DNA from: Hyphomicrobiales bacterium
GTDB taxonomy: Bacteria; Pseudomonadota; Alphaproteobacteria; Rhizobiales; Rhizobiaceae
Length of the DNA: 64,000 bases
Reading direction: 5' to 3'
Assembly: GCA_900465675.1 (NCBI GenBank)
Contig: UBJR01000017.1
Coordinates: 1-64,000, forward strand
Position 1 is the first letter of the stretch; the number at the start of each line of letters is the position of its first letter. A program made the translations under genes and the position numbers. Positions 25,687 through 33,885 of this stretch are shown one piece after another. Under the pieces are notes generated by a model. The model saw only the letters and a program-made list of their open reading frames with translations, was not told the origin of the DNA and searched no databases.

Positions 25687-25920
25687 TCATCGGCTGGCTT
25701 CCATGGTCTCGCGCAGCGCCGCGTTGATGCGGTCCTGCCAGCCGGGGCCATCTTCCTGGAAGAAGGCGAGCACGTCGGTGTCGATCCTGATCGATACCGG
25801 TTCCCGGGTGGAGGGGATTGCCTGCCGTTCTACAGGTGCAGCCGGGGCCTTGGTGGCGGGCTTAAACAGGGCTTCAGCAGCATCGAGCGGATTGGCCGGC
25901 CTGCGGGGTGTGCGGTTCAT
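25687..25920 (-). CDS. BrnA/DUF4415-type antitoxin, orphan
   Basis: This 77-residue protein has a disordered Pro/Ala-rich N-terminus and a C-terminal ribbon-helix-helix: PVSIRIDTDVLAFFQEDGPG, then WQDRINAALRETM, typical of BrnA (DUF4415) antitoxins. In BrnTA systems the toxin brnT lies immediately upstream. Here the sequence upstream (above 25920) contains no BrnT-like frame, so the antitoxin appears orphaned. It may still act as a repressor or counter toxins encoded elsewhere. Confidence 0.75.
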   Translation of the reverse strand: MNRTPRRPANPLDAAEALFKPATKAPAAPVERQAIPSTREPVSIRIDTDVLAFFQEDGPGWQDRINAALRETMEASR

Positions 25921-26474
25921 GGATTTCCTTTAAATTTGTTGCGTAGAAGGGCTCGCTCACCGAGACACTCGGTCATGAGCATGAAATATCAGACGATACG
26001 TCTAGGCGCAGTCGCGAAGCGCACGATAGGACGGATGTAGCATGGATCGGTTGGGTTCCGCCGTGTTTTCCGTGCGGGCAGGGAAGAAAACCGGAGAGAT
26101 TGTAGGCGGCCCCGCAGCAGAAAACGAGACAACTCGTCGAAGAAGACGGGAACAGCCGCTCCGTGCATCCTGAGGAGCCGTCTGCTGGCCAAGGACGCCA
26201 GTTTCTGCGCGGATTTTGCGCAGGCTTATGGCATGGACGCTCTCGAGTGCGAGATGCGATTGCCGATCAATGATTGTCCGGCGCTTTCGACCGGATAGCG
26301 GCGCGCTCGCGTCGGGAGTGGTCACTGAAACAGGCGGTCGCGTGCAGACAATATCGCCGTCGCGAAAGTTCGAACATTCATACTCCTGTTGATTGGAAGT
26401 CGGGTAGTTAATAGGATACGAGCGCCGCTCATCCGCCAGTCGCGCGACGAAACATCCCTCTGGAGCAATTGTAA
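25921..26474. other. No recognisable gene
   Basis: About 550 nt upstream of the orphan antitoxin. Short open frames occur on the minus strand, but none has a family signature or a ribosome site. I see nothing definite; it must contain the promoter of the antitoxin gene at its left end. Confidence 0.3.
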
Positions 26475-26999
26475 GCTGAACGCTTCCCCACGCTCAATGT
26501 GGTGATCGCCAATGCCGGAATCTCGCGGACCGAAGACATGACGTCCGACACATGGAATGTCTCATCGTCGGTGGACATGATCCAGACTAACATTGTCGGC
26601 GTGATTAGCACTGTTGCGGCTTTCCTGCCTGTTCTGAAGGCCCAGCGGAATGCCACCATCATGGCAACCAGCTCTGCTCTCGCCTTCCTGCCGCGGGCAG
26701 ATTTTGCCACCTGCTGCGCCAGCAAGTCCTTCCTGCATTCATGGCTGACGTCGTTGCGTCATCAGCTGCGGAAGTTGCCGATCGAGGTTCTCGAACTTTC
26801 CCCGCCCTATGTGCGGACGGAGTTGACCGGCCTTTCTCAAGCAGCCGATCCGCGCGCCATGCCGCTCGCCTCTTACATCTGCGAGGTCATGTCCATGCTT
26901 GAAAACGGACAGCACCCGCGTGGCGAGCTCCTGGAGCGGGATCAAGCCCGCCGCTGGGCCGAGCGTGTCGGGACGTTCGACAGCATCTTCGCGCCATGA
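26475..26999 (+). pseudogene. N-terminally truncated SDR oxidoreductase
   Basis: The frame begins after TAA at 26472 and reads AERFPTLNVVIANAGISR, then IQTNIVGVISTVAAFLPVLK, MATSSALAFLPRADFATCCA and SKSFLHSWLTSLRHQL. These are the middle and C-terminal parts of a DltE-like short-chain dehydrogenase. The N-terminal TGxxxGIG nucleotide-binding strand is absent, and CCASK replaces the catalytic YxxxK tyrosine (Y to C). It is a relic without expected activity. Confidence 0.75.
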
Positions 27000-27100
27000 A
27001 TCCAGCCTGAGCTTGTCCGGGCGAGGCATATCCAAATGTAACAAGGCGCACAGTCACAACGCGCGTCTTGTGCACGCCATCGCAGGTTGTACGCGGGCAA

Positions 27101-27187
27101 GTTATAATGTTCCTGCCGAATCATTATAACCCCCTCCGTTGACTTCTCGTATCGGCGCTATAATGTTTTTGTCAGAAAATTATAATG
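27101..27187 (+). promoter_or_regulatory. Cluster of TTATAATG repeats, promoter/operator of nucleotidyltransferase gene
   Basis: GTTATAATG (27101-27109) and CATTATAAC (27122-27130) form a perfect 9-bp inverted repeat. TATAATG recurs at 27159-27165 and TTATAATG at 27180-27187 as direct copies. A TTGACT -35-like box is at 27139-27144, and the downstream copies contain consensus -10 TATAAT. The arrangement suggests a repressor that covers the -10 elements. The gene starts at 27222. Confidence 0.5.
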
Positions 27188-27221
27188 CCGGTTCGGTGCT
27201 AAGCTACAAGCAGGAACGGCC

Positions 27222-28316
27222 ATGTCGAAAATCAAACAAGTCGATATTAGCTACCGGACAATGTTCGCAGAGCTCGTCGAGCGCTCGCTCGATGCCCAAT
27301 TCCAGGCAGACTTTCCCTTGGAGGGCCGGTTCGTGACCGTACCGGTCAAGGATCGCAATTACTGGTACTTCGACCTGCCCACTCCTGGCGGCAAAGACAA
27401 GCGAAGCTATGTCGGCCCGCACCACGATGAAGCGATCACCGCCCGAGTGAATGCCCACATGGAACTAAAGGGTTCGATTCGTGACCGGAGGCGAATGGTA
27501 AGCACATTGCGCCGCGCTGGTCTTCCAGGCCCCGATCCGTTTGCCGGAGATGTCACGCAGGCGCTTGCAAATGCAGGGTTATTCCGCCTGCGCGCAGTTC
27601 TGATAGGGTCCGTCGCTTTCAGCGCCTATGCAGGCATTCTCGGCGTTCGCTTACCATCCTCGGCCGTGCAGACCGGCGATGCTGACTTTGCACAGGACTT
27701 CGCGATTTCGGCGGAGGTGGGCGACAGCCTGCCTCCCGTCCTGGAAATCCTCCGGTCAATCGATAGCGGCTTTCGCCCGGTTCCCCACCAGGGGGACAAG
27801 GCCAAGATCGCCTTCCAGAATGCGAGGGGATACCGGGTGGAATTTCTCACCGGCAATCGCGGATCAGCCGAACACACGGGCAAGCCCTCGCCGATGCCCG
27901 CTCTTGGCGGCGCTTCCGCAGAAAATCTAAGGTTTCTCGACTACCTCATCTACGAACCGGTGCGCACCGTTCTCCTGCATCGAGAGGGTGTGAATGTGCT
28001 GGTTCCTGCTCCGGAGCGTTTTGCTGTCCATAAGCTCATCGTCGCTTCGCGGAGGCTCGGAGATGCGCTGGGGCGAGCAAAGGCCTTCAAGGACCTGTCT
28101 CAGGCGGCCCTGCTGTTTGAGGCACTCGTTGAAACGCGACAGGGCGACGTTGTTGCAGATGCCTGGCAAGAGGCGTGGGATCGCGGCGCAGCCTGGAAAG
28201 AAGGCATCTCCAAAGGCTTTCTCAGGCTACCTGAAAACGGCGTCGCCGCTTTAAGAGCCGCGCTCGGCCCGCAGCAGCTCGAAGGCGTCATGAGTGGTGA
28301 TAGTCCCTCCCCGTGA
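27222..28316 (+). CDS. Nucleotidyltransferase-fold protein, GSU2403-like
   Basis: This 364-residue protein resembles the GSU2403/NTP_transf_8 group. A central segment with a nucleotidyltransferase-like core (AVLIGSVAFSAYAGILGVRL followed by TGDADFAQDFAI) carries the G-S and D-x-D metal-site pattern at about residues 128-168. The substrate and function of the group are not established. The C-terminal part (VPAPERFAVHKLIVASRR) recalls AbiEii/MenA-type nucleotidyltransferases that handle tRNA in toxin systems. It is monocistronic, with repeat-rich promoter DNA upstream. A defence or toxin-like role is inference only. Confidence 0.7.
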   Translation: MSKIKQVDISYRTMFAELVERSLDAQFQADFPLEGRFVTVPVKDRNYWYFDLPTPGGKDKRSYVGPHHDEAITARVNAHMELKGSIRDRRRMVSTLRRAGLPGPDPFAGDVTQALANAGLFRLRAVLIGSVAFSAYAGILGVRLPSSAVQTGDADFAQDFAISAEVGDSLPPVLEILRSIDSGFRPVPHQGDKAKIAFQNARGYRVEFLTGNRGSAEHTGKPSPMPALGGASAENLRFLDYLIYEPVRTVLLHREGVNVLVPAPERFAVHKLIVASRRLGDALGRAKAFKDLSQAALLFEALVETRQGDVVADAWQEAWDRGAAWKEGISKGFLRLPENGVAALRAALGPQQLEGVMSGDSPSP

Positions 28317-28417
28317 CATACGATCGCATCGAAGGCCCGGTCGAACGCACGCATGTCGCCGTTGGTCGACAATGGCTGCGCGAGCCCAAACTCCGCTGAT
28401 ACCTCTCGCTGGATTGT

Positions 28418-28442
28418 GGAACCAAGCCCTATCCGGTCCGTT
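28418..28442 (+). promoter_or_regulatory. EcfG-type stress promoter
   Basis: GGAAC (28418-28422), 16 nt, CGTT (28439-28442), an exact match to the alphaproteobacterial EcfG consensus. It lies 27 nt before the SDR start at 28470 and probably drives the SDR-TIGR02587-TIGR02588 operon. Confidence 0.75.
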
Positions 28443-28469
28443 CTCTCACCTAAAGGAGAGGACACAACC

Positions 28470-29333
28470 ATGCCGGAAACCAATCGCCCAATACCGCCGC
28501 AACCTGAGCAGCAGCAACCGCCGCCTGGGCTGACAAGATTGATGAAGCCCGCGCCGGATCACGGCGAGGAGAGCTACAAAGGCAACGGCAGGCTCAAGGG
28601 AAAGGTAGCGCTGATTACGGGCGCAGATTCCGGCATCGGTCGTGCCGTGGCGATCGCCTTTGCGCGTGAAGGCGCCGATGTCCTGATCTCATATCTCAGC
28701 GAAGACGAAGATGCCGTGGAAACGGCGAGATGGGTCGAAGAAGCTGGTAGCCGTGCCTTGGCCGTTGCCGGCGACATCACCTCAGAAAGTCACTGCATTG
28801 CTCTCGTCGAACGAACCGTCAGGGAGTTCGGAGGAATCGATATTCTTGTCAACAACGCAGCCTTCCAGCGCACCTACGCTGCAATCGGCGACATCACCGA
28901 GGAAGAATGGGACGAGACTTTTCGCACGAACACATATGCCCCTTTCTTCCTCGCCAAGGCTGCCGTGCCTCACATGAAGCCTGGCGCCAGCATCATCAAC
29001 ACCACGTCCATCCAATCGCGCCAACCCTCCTCCCATCTTCTGGCCTATGCCTCCACCAAAGGCGCGGTTTCGAACTTCACCGCGGGCCTTGCCGAAATGT
29101 TGGCGGGAAAAGGCATACGCGTAAACGCGGTCGCCCCCGGCCCGATCTGGACGCCACTTATCCCTTCGACTATGCCGCCGGATAAGACCAAAGATTTCGG
29201 CAAAAAGACGCTGATTGGCCGCGCTGGTCAACCGGCCGAACTCGCCGGGGCATATGTGTTGCTGGCCTCGGCTGAGGGTAGCTATATGACCGGCGCCATT
29301 ATTCCGGTCACGGGCGGCGAGATCATGATTTGA
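28470..29333 (+). CDS. SDR oxidoreductase, general-stress type
   Basis: This 287-residue short-chain dehydrogenase of the YhdF/YdaD-like stress subgroup has a Pro/Gln-rich N-terminal extension (about 45 residues) before ALITGADSGIGRAVAIAFAR. It keeps NNAAF, the Ser of INTTSIQS, the YASTK catalytic pair and VNAVAPGPIWTPL. The start at 28470 follows a GGAGAGG-rich leader and an EcfG-type promoter. Its stop overlaps the TIGR02587 start (TTGA). Substrate unknown. Confidence 0.88.
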   Translation: MPETNRPIPPQPEQQQPPPGLTRLMKPAPDHGEESYKGNGRLKGKVALITGADSGIGRAVAIAFAREGADVLISYLSEDEDAVETARWVEEAGSRALAVAGDITSESHCIALVERTVREFGGIDILVNNAAFQRTYAAIGDITEEEWDETFRTNTYAPFFLAKAAVPHMKPGASIINTTSIQSRQPSSHLLAYASTKGAVSNFTAGLAEMLAGKGIRVNAVAPGPIWTPLIPSTMPPDKTKDFGKKTLIGRAGQPAELAGAYVLLASAEGSYMTGAIIPVTGGEIMI

Positions 29334-30217
29334 GCGCGGCACCGTCGTCAGAAAAGCTCAGGGGCAAAACCCAGCCGAAATTCGACAGTCTAGAGTTCGC
29401 CGCTGGAATAGCGCGCGGTTTTGCAGGCGCACTGCTTTTTGCCCTGCCGATGCTGATGACTATGGAGATGTGGGAACTCGGGTTCTACATGGACCGCACG
29501 AGACTCCTGCTTCTCCTCGTCATCAATATCCCGCTGCTCATCTTTCTGTCTGACCGCATTGGCTTCGAGACAACGTCTACCTGGAGCGAAGCGGTCCGAG
29601 ACGCGAGCATCGCCTACGGCCTTGGCATCGTCTGCAGTGCTCTTATCTTGTCCGCAATGGGCATCCTCCGGAATGACCAGTCTGCGCACGAGGTCATCGG
29701 CATGATTGCCATCCAGGCAGTGCCGTCGAGCATCGGAGCAATGCTGGGGCGCAGCCAGCTTGGCGGGCAGTCCGATGAGATTGATGATCACGGTGACGGA
29801 GATGACCCGGTGGATAGCCGGGAGACGAGCTATGCAGGCGAACTGTTCTTGATGGCTGTCGGCGCCCTTTTCCTCGCGCTTAACGTGGCGCCGACCGAGG
29901 AAATGATCCTCCTCTCCTACAAAATGTCGCCCTGGCACGCATTGGCTATCATCGTGGCGTCTCTGGCGATAATGCATGGCTTCGTCTACACCCTGTCGTT
30001 CCACGGAAGCCATGACCTTGCCGAGTGGACGCCTGGGTGGCACGCCTTTGTCCGCTTCACCCTGCCAGGCTATGTCATCGCTCTCGCTATCAGCGGCTTT
30101 TGTCTGTGGACGTTTCACCGGATCGACGACACTTCTACGACTCAGGCGTTGATGACAACTGTGATCTTGAGTTTCCCGGGCGCTATTGGCGCGGCTGCTG
30201 CGCGGCTGATTTTATGA
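29330..30217 (+). CDS. TIGR02587-family integral membrane protein
   Basis: This 295-residue protein has about seven or eight hydrophobic segments (for example GFAGALLFALPMLMTMEMW and TRLLLLLVINIPLLIFL) and an acidic central loop DEIDDHGDGDDPVDS. It matches the TIGR02587 family in layout, and the next gene encodes the usual TIGR02588 partner. The start is TTG inside the TTGA overlap with the SDR stop, indicating coupling. The function is unknown; operon context suggests a membrane stress response. Confidence 0.8.
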   Translation: MSAAPSSEKLRGKTQPKFDSLEFAAGIARGFAGALLFALPMLMTMEMWELGFYMDRTRLLLLLVINIPLLIFLSDRIGFETTSTWSEAVRDASIAYGLGIVCSALILSAMGILRNDQSAHEVIGMIAIQAVPSSIGAMLGRSQLGGQSDEIDDHGDGDDPVDSRETSYAGELFLMAVGALFLALNVAPTEEMILLSYKMSPWHALAIIVASLAIMHGFVYTLSFHGSHDLAEWTPGWHAFVRFTLPGYVIALAISGFCLWTFHRIDDTSTTQALMTTVILSFPGAIGAAAARLIL

Positions 30218-30224
30218 GGCAGGC

Positions 30225-30635
30225 ATGACCAAGATATCGAGATCTTCAAACATCGAAAATGCCGAACCGCATTGGATTGAATGGTTGACCGGCCTCGTCT
30301 CGGCAGCCCTCGTGATCTTGCTCATTACCTGGATCGGCAAGGACGCGCTGATGGATAGTGACAGCTCTCCTGACCTTGAGGCGGCTGTCGTCCGGACGGA
30401 ACAACGCAGCACCGGCTATCAGGTTTTGTTCGAAATGAGCAACAAGGCGAGCGCAACCGCCGCCGACGTGACGGTACGAGGTGAACTACAGGACGGAAAA
30501 GCCATCATCGAGAGTGTCGAAACCGTACTCGCCTATGTTCCAGGCCGGTCTAAAACGAGGGGCGGTTTGATTTTCGAGAATAACCCTGCCGGAAAGACGG
30601 TGGTTGTCAAAGCCTCGGCCTACAACGAGCCGTAA
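30225..30635 (+). CDS. TIGR02588-family protein, single-span
   Basis: A 136-residue protein with one N-terminal transmembrane helix (GLVSAALVILLITWIG) and a soluble beta-rich domain likely outside the membrane (VRTEQRSTGYQVLFEMSNKA, ADVTVRGEL). TIGR02588 proteins occur next to TIGR02587, as here with an 7-nt gap. The soluble domain resembles immunoglobulin-like folds. Third gene of the EcfG-promoted operon; function unknown. Confidence 0.8.
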   Translation: MTKISRSSNIENAEPHWIEWLTGLVSAALVILLITWIGKDALMDSDSSPDLEAAVVRTEQRSTGYQVLFEMSNKASATAADVTVRGELQDGKAIIESVETVLAYVPGRSKTRGGLIFENNPAGKTVVVKASAYNEP

Positions 30636-30894
30636 AGCTGGTCACGCGGCGAGTTCGATTGCTTTCAGTTGAGTCCCAGGGCTGAACGCGGGACTGATGT
30701 TTGCGGGGTTCGGGGCATTGACGCGTGCGATAATCGAACCGATCGATATCACTCACGGATGCCGGCATCAGCTGGTCGCGCCAACGCCTTTACGAATCAA
30801 TCTTGCTTGCCAGCGCTACGCCGTTGCGCCAACCACAAGCGGTGGGTAATCTAAAAGGATAGCGCCCCCGCACGATCAGGTCGATCAACGCTCT
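30636..30894. other. No recognisable gene
   Basis: A gap between the TIGR02588 gene and an SDR relic. I see no coding signal or structured RNA in it. Confidence 0.3.
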
Positions 30895-31400
30895 AAAGAC
30901 GTGGCACGAAGGGATCGACTGGCCCCCCGGTCCGGTCGAAAGCTGGTCGGAAGCAGACTTCGACAAGTCGTTCGCAACGAACGTAAAGGGTCCTTACTTC
31001 CTGATCCAGGCGCTTCTGCCGATCTTCTCGAAAGGCGACCTCGGTCGTGTTAAATACTTCGATCAACGCCCATATCGGCATGCCGAACTCGAGCGTTTAC
31101 TCGCTAACCAAGGGCGCGCTTCTGATGTTGGCAAAGACGCTGTCGGGCGAGCTGGTCGGCCGCGGCATTCGGCTTAACGCCGTCAGGCCCGGCCCTATCG
31201 CGACACCGCTTTACGCAAAGCTCGGCATGTCGGAAGCGGAAATGAAGACAATGGCCGAAGGCGTGCAGAAGCAGATCCCGGTCGGTCTTTTCGGAGACGT
31301 GTCGGAGGTTGCAAAGACCGTGGTCTTCTTCGCATCCGACGAAGCCTCCTATATCGTCGGCAGCGAGCTCGTCATCGACGGCGGCATGAGCAATCTTTAA
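30895..31400 (+). pseudogene. Truncated and frameshifted SDR oxidoreductase
   Basis: The first piece reads IDWPPGPVESWSEADFDKSF then NVKGPYFLIQALLPIFSKGD. After a frame change near 31041 the text continues VVLNTSINAHIGMPNSSVYS, LTKGALLMLAKTLSGEL and RLNAVRPGPIATPL through to GSELVIDGGMSNL. The Rossmann N-terminus is lacking. It is clearly an SDR relic that keeps its C-terminal two thirds. Confidence 0.8.
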
Positions 31401-31428
31401 CCGGCATCCAACTTCACAGGAGCAGAAC

Positions 31429-32220
31429 ATGCTAATCGATCTCAAAGGCAAGACCGCCCTGGTGACGGGGTCCACGGAGGGCATAGGCTACGCCGTCGCC
31501 CGTCAGCTCGCCAGAGCCGGCGCGGACGTGGTTGTCAACGGCAGGTCCGAAGACAAGACCGAGAAAGCGGCAGGACGACTGAGAAGCGAAGGCGCCAAGG
31601 GCATTGTCACGGGGGTGGCGGCTGATCTCGCCACCGCCGAAGGGTGCGCAAAACTCGTGGTAAAGGTGCCGCTGGTCGACATCCTCGTCAACAATGCCGG
31701 CATCTTCCAGCCAAGCGATTTCTTCGACACCACGGACGAGGTCTGGGACCGTCACTGGCAGGTGAACGTCATGTCTGCTGTCCGACTGTCCCGCGCCTAT
31801 CTACCCGGCATGCAAGAAGCAAACTGGGGCCGCGTCGTCTTCATCGCATCGGAATCCGGCTTCAACATTCCGGTGGAAATGATCCACTACGGCGTCAGCA
31901 AGACGGCCGACATCGCTGTCGCGCGCGGGCTTGCCAAACGAATGGCAGGCACTGGAGTTACCGTAAACTCGGTTCTCCCTGGTCCAACTCTTTCAGAAGG
32001 CGTCGAAGCAATGCTTGCCGCTGAGCGCGAAAAGACCGGAAAGTCGATTGAGGAAGTCGCTGCTGACTTCGTCAAGCAGCACCGGAGCAGCTCCCTCATT
32101 CAGCGCGCGGCCAGCGTCGAGGAGATCGCAAATATCGTGACGTATCTGTCCTCGCCATTGGCATCAGCCACGACTGGGGCTTCGGTGCGCGTGGACGGCG
32201 GCCTTATCGACACGCTCTGA
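31429..32220 (+). CDS. SDR oxidoreductase
   Basis: This 263-residue classical SDR has ALVTGSTEGIGYAVARQLAR, NNAGIFQPSDFF, the catalytic Ser in FIASESGF and Tyr-x-x-x-Lys as YGVSK. NGRSED after strand 2 suggests NADPH use. The start has CAGGAG upstream. The gene follows the SDR relic by 28 nt. Substrate unknown; a stress-related carbonyl reductase is plausible. Confidence 0.87.
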   Translation: MLIDLKGKTALVTGSTEGIGYAVARQLARAGADVVVNGRSEDKTEKAAGRLRSEGAKGIVTGVAADLATAEGCAKLVVKVPLVDILVNNAGIFQPSDFFDTTDEVWDRHWQVNVMSAVRLSRAYLPGMQEANWGRVVFIASESGFNIPVEMIHYGVSKTADIAVARGLAKRMAGTGVTVNSVLPGPTLSEGVEAMLAAEREKTGKSIEEVAADFVKQHRSSSLIQRAASVEEIANIVTYLSSPLASATTGASVRVDGGLIDTL

Positions 32221-32277
32221 AGATCAGACAAGCCGAAGCCAACCAGGGCCTCTGCGAACAGCACAGGCTTCCTCTCG

Positions 32278-32727
32278 TCATGAAATCGCCACGTCCCTAC
32301 CGTGGAACTCGTCGCGAAAATCCTGTGCTCGCTTTTCGTCGGGCGCGGTGACTATGACGAACCGGCGGCCGGCCTCCGGCGTCTCCTGGTGCGCAAGATC
32401 GATCATCCAGATCGTGTTCGCCGACCTTTGGGTCATTTCGATGAGTTTCTCCATGACGGGGTCGTCTTCGTCCTCGATACCGAAGGTTGTCTCATAGGCG
32501 AAGGTTTCCTGCGCGGGAGAACCCCTAATCTGCTCCCGCAGCCAGTCCCAAAGGTTTTCGAAGTCAACTGGGAACGGAGAAAACTCCATGTTCACCTGGA
32601 CAACATCTCGGGCAAAGACGACCTCGCCATTGTAGAAGGCATGCATTCCCAGGAAATATTCGGAAAGCTCCATATGGTCTGAAAGGGCCTCGCGCAGCGT
32701 CTTGAGGTTAGAGGTTGTCTGGAACAT
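32278..32727 (-). CDS. Hypothetical protein
   Basis: A 149-residue acidic soluble protein (MFQTTSNLKTLREALSDHME...), with a conserved-looking stretch AFYNGEVVFARDVVQVNMEF and C-terminal FVIVTAPDEKRAQDFRDEFH. Codon use and length suggest a real gene. It lies downstream of the small membrane ORF and an EcfG-type promoter on the same strand, so it may be the second gene of that unit. I do not recognise the family. Confidence 0.6.
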   Translation of the reverse strand: MFQTTSNLKTLREALSDHMELSEYFLGMHAFYNGEVVFARDVVQVNMEFSPFPVDFENLWDWLREQIRGSPAQETFAYETTFGIEDEDDPVMEKLIEMTQRSANTIWMIDLAHQETPEAGRRFVIVTAPDEKRAQDFRDEFHGRDVAIS

Positions 32728-32789
32728 TCAGGACTCCCTGGCAAAGGTCTAGGATTGGCCGCGGCGAAATGCCGAGTGGCTTGCATAAT

Positions 32790-32912
32790 CTATCCTCGCG
32801 TGATGTCGTACGGCCTGGGATAGGAAGCCTCGTGGCGGGAAGGCAGCAAATTGGCGGCAAGGACTGCCAGCATGAGCACGATGATCGAAGTGGCGATCAG
32901 AACGACCTTCAT
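32790..32912 (-). CDS. 40-residue single-span membrane peptide
   Basis: A short ORF with one transmembrane helix (VVLIATSIIVLMLAVLAANL) and a polar tail. AGGAGA sits six bases before ATG 32912, and an EcfG-type promoter lies 22 bases further upstream. The combination of promoter, ribosome site and helix makes this a credible small stress protein despite its size. Function unknown. Confidence 0.6.
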   Translation of the reverse strand: MKVVLIATSIIVLMLAVLAANLLPSRHEASYPRPYDITRG

Positions 32913-32934
32913 CAGGAATCTCCTATACCAATAG

Positions 32935-32959
32935 AACCGTCGTAAGGCTCGCTGGTTCC
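32935..32959 (-). promoter_or_regulatory. EcfG-type stress promoter
   Basis: On the minus strand: GGAAC (32959-32955), 16 nt, GGTT (32938-32935). It lies just upstream of the 40-residue membrane peptide and fires away from the plus-strand EcfG-type promoter 41 nt to its right. Confidence 0.65.
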
Positions 32960-32999
32960 AACACCCCGCGCGCCGTGTCGCCTTTGCCTGTCTGATCGA

Positions 33000-33024
33000 G
33001 GAACTTGGTCTTGGTGCCGGAGTT
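33000..33024 (+). promoter_or_regulatory. EcfG-type stress promoter
   Basis: GGAAC (33000-33004), 16 nt, AGTT (33021-33024), one base off the CGTT consensus. The small hydrophilic gene starts at 33055, 30 nt downstream. Confidence 0.65.
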
Positions 33025-33054
33025 CTCCCTTCAGAATTCAGAAGGAGATCTGCA

Positions 33055-33285
33055 ATGATCACGAAATCGATCCCCAATTCCGACGAGCTTCTCCCGAGGA
33101 CCTTGAACAAAGACAGGCAGGACGAAGCAATTCCTCACTCAAGCATAGACGACCGCCGGGCTCCGCCCGTGAACATGGGCACCAGCCGCGTAGCCGGAGA
33201 CGGCTTGACCGAGGCCGATTCGAAGACTGGCCGCGCAGATCCCAAGAGTCGTATCCCCGCCCCGCAGACGGCCAACCGGGAGTGA
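33055..33285 (+). CDS. Small hydrophilic hypothetical protein
   Basis: A 76-residue polar, probably disordered protein (MITKSIPNSDELLPRTLNKD..., ending PAPQTANRE). AGGAGAT lies just before the ATG and an EcfG-type promoter is at 33000-33024. It resembles in composition other small stress-induced proteins of this window. No family recognised. Confidence 0.6.
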   Translation: MITKSIPNSDELLPRTLNKDRQDEAIPHSSIDDRRAPPVNMGTSRVAGDGLTEADSKTGRADPKSRIPAPQTANRE

Positions 33286-33885
33286 AACAATCACGGACTG
33301 AAGCCGTTGCTTGAACACCGACGAGCTGCAGTCCGACGACGAGATTTCGCTGTAGCCGGACGGTGGGAGCGCGGTCGAGACAAGAAGAAAGAGCGGAAGT
33401 TCGAAATCGCCAGAGCCACACATCTTCCACTGCGACCGGCGACATCCAAATAGAAGATTTAACGCTATCCCAACACCGGCCGAAAAATTTTCGCTCTCCA
33501 GAGCGGCCACGGCCTTCCTGACCGCTCTGCTCCACCTGTAGTGGTGATGGAAGAGCAGGCCCCACGGATCTGCGCGTACTTGGGACGGCGACCAGGAACG
33601 CAAGGACGACGCCGACTTTCTCGAGAGGCAGCTCGCGCGGCCGAAACACGGTTAAGCCTGATGCCCTGTACGTTCTCCTCGTCAGCGTATTCGCCTTCGA
33701 ACTCGCGCAGCGCGGTTAACCGTGCAAACGAGGGAAACCATACACGGAGCAGGCAAAAAACCGCTTTCCGAAGCGCAGGGAAGGAGCGCGCTCAGAGCGC
33801 CAGCTATGCTGACGAAGCTCGACAAACAGGGCGTACGCGCCGACGAACGATGGCCTCCAACAGTGGAGTGGGAAAGATCGGCAGT
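33286..33885. other. Gene-poor stretch with decayed coding text
   Basis: No intact gene. Plus-strand frames contain protein-like pieces (TWDGDQERKDDADFLERQLA, then after a frame change DALYVLLVSVFAFELAQRG, and later APAMLTKLDKQGVRADERWP), suggesting a small broken gene between about 33570 and 33890. The family is not recognised. Confidence 0.3.
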
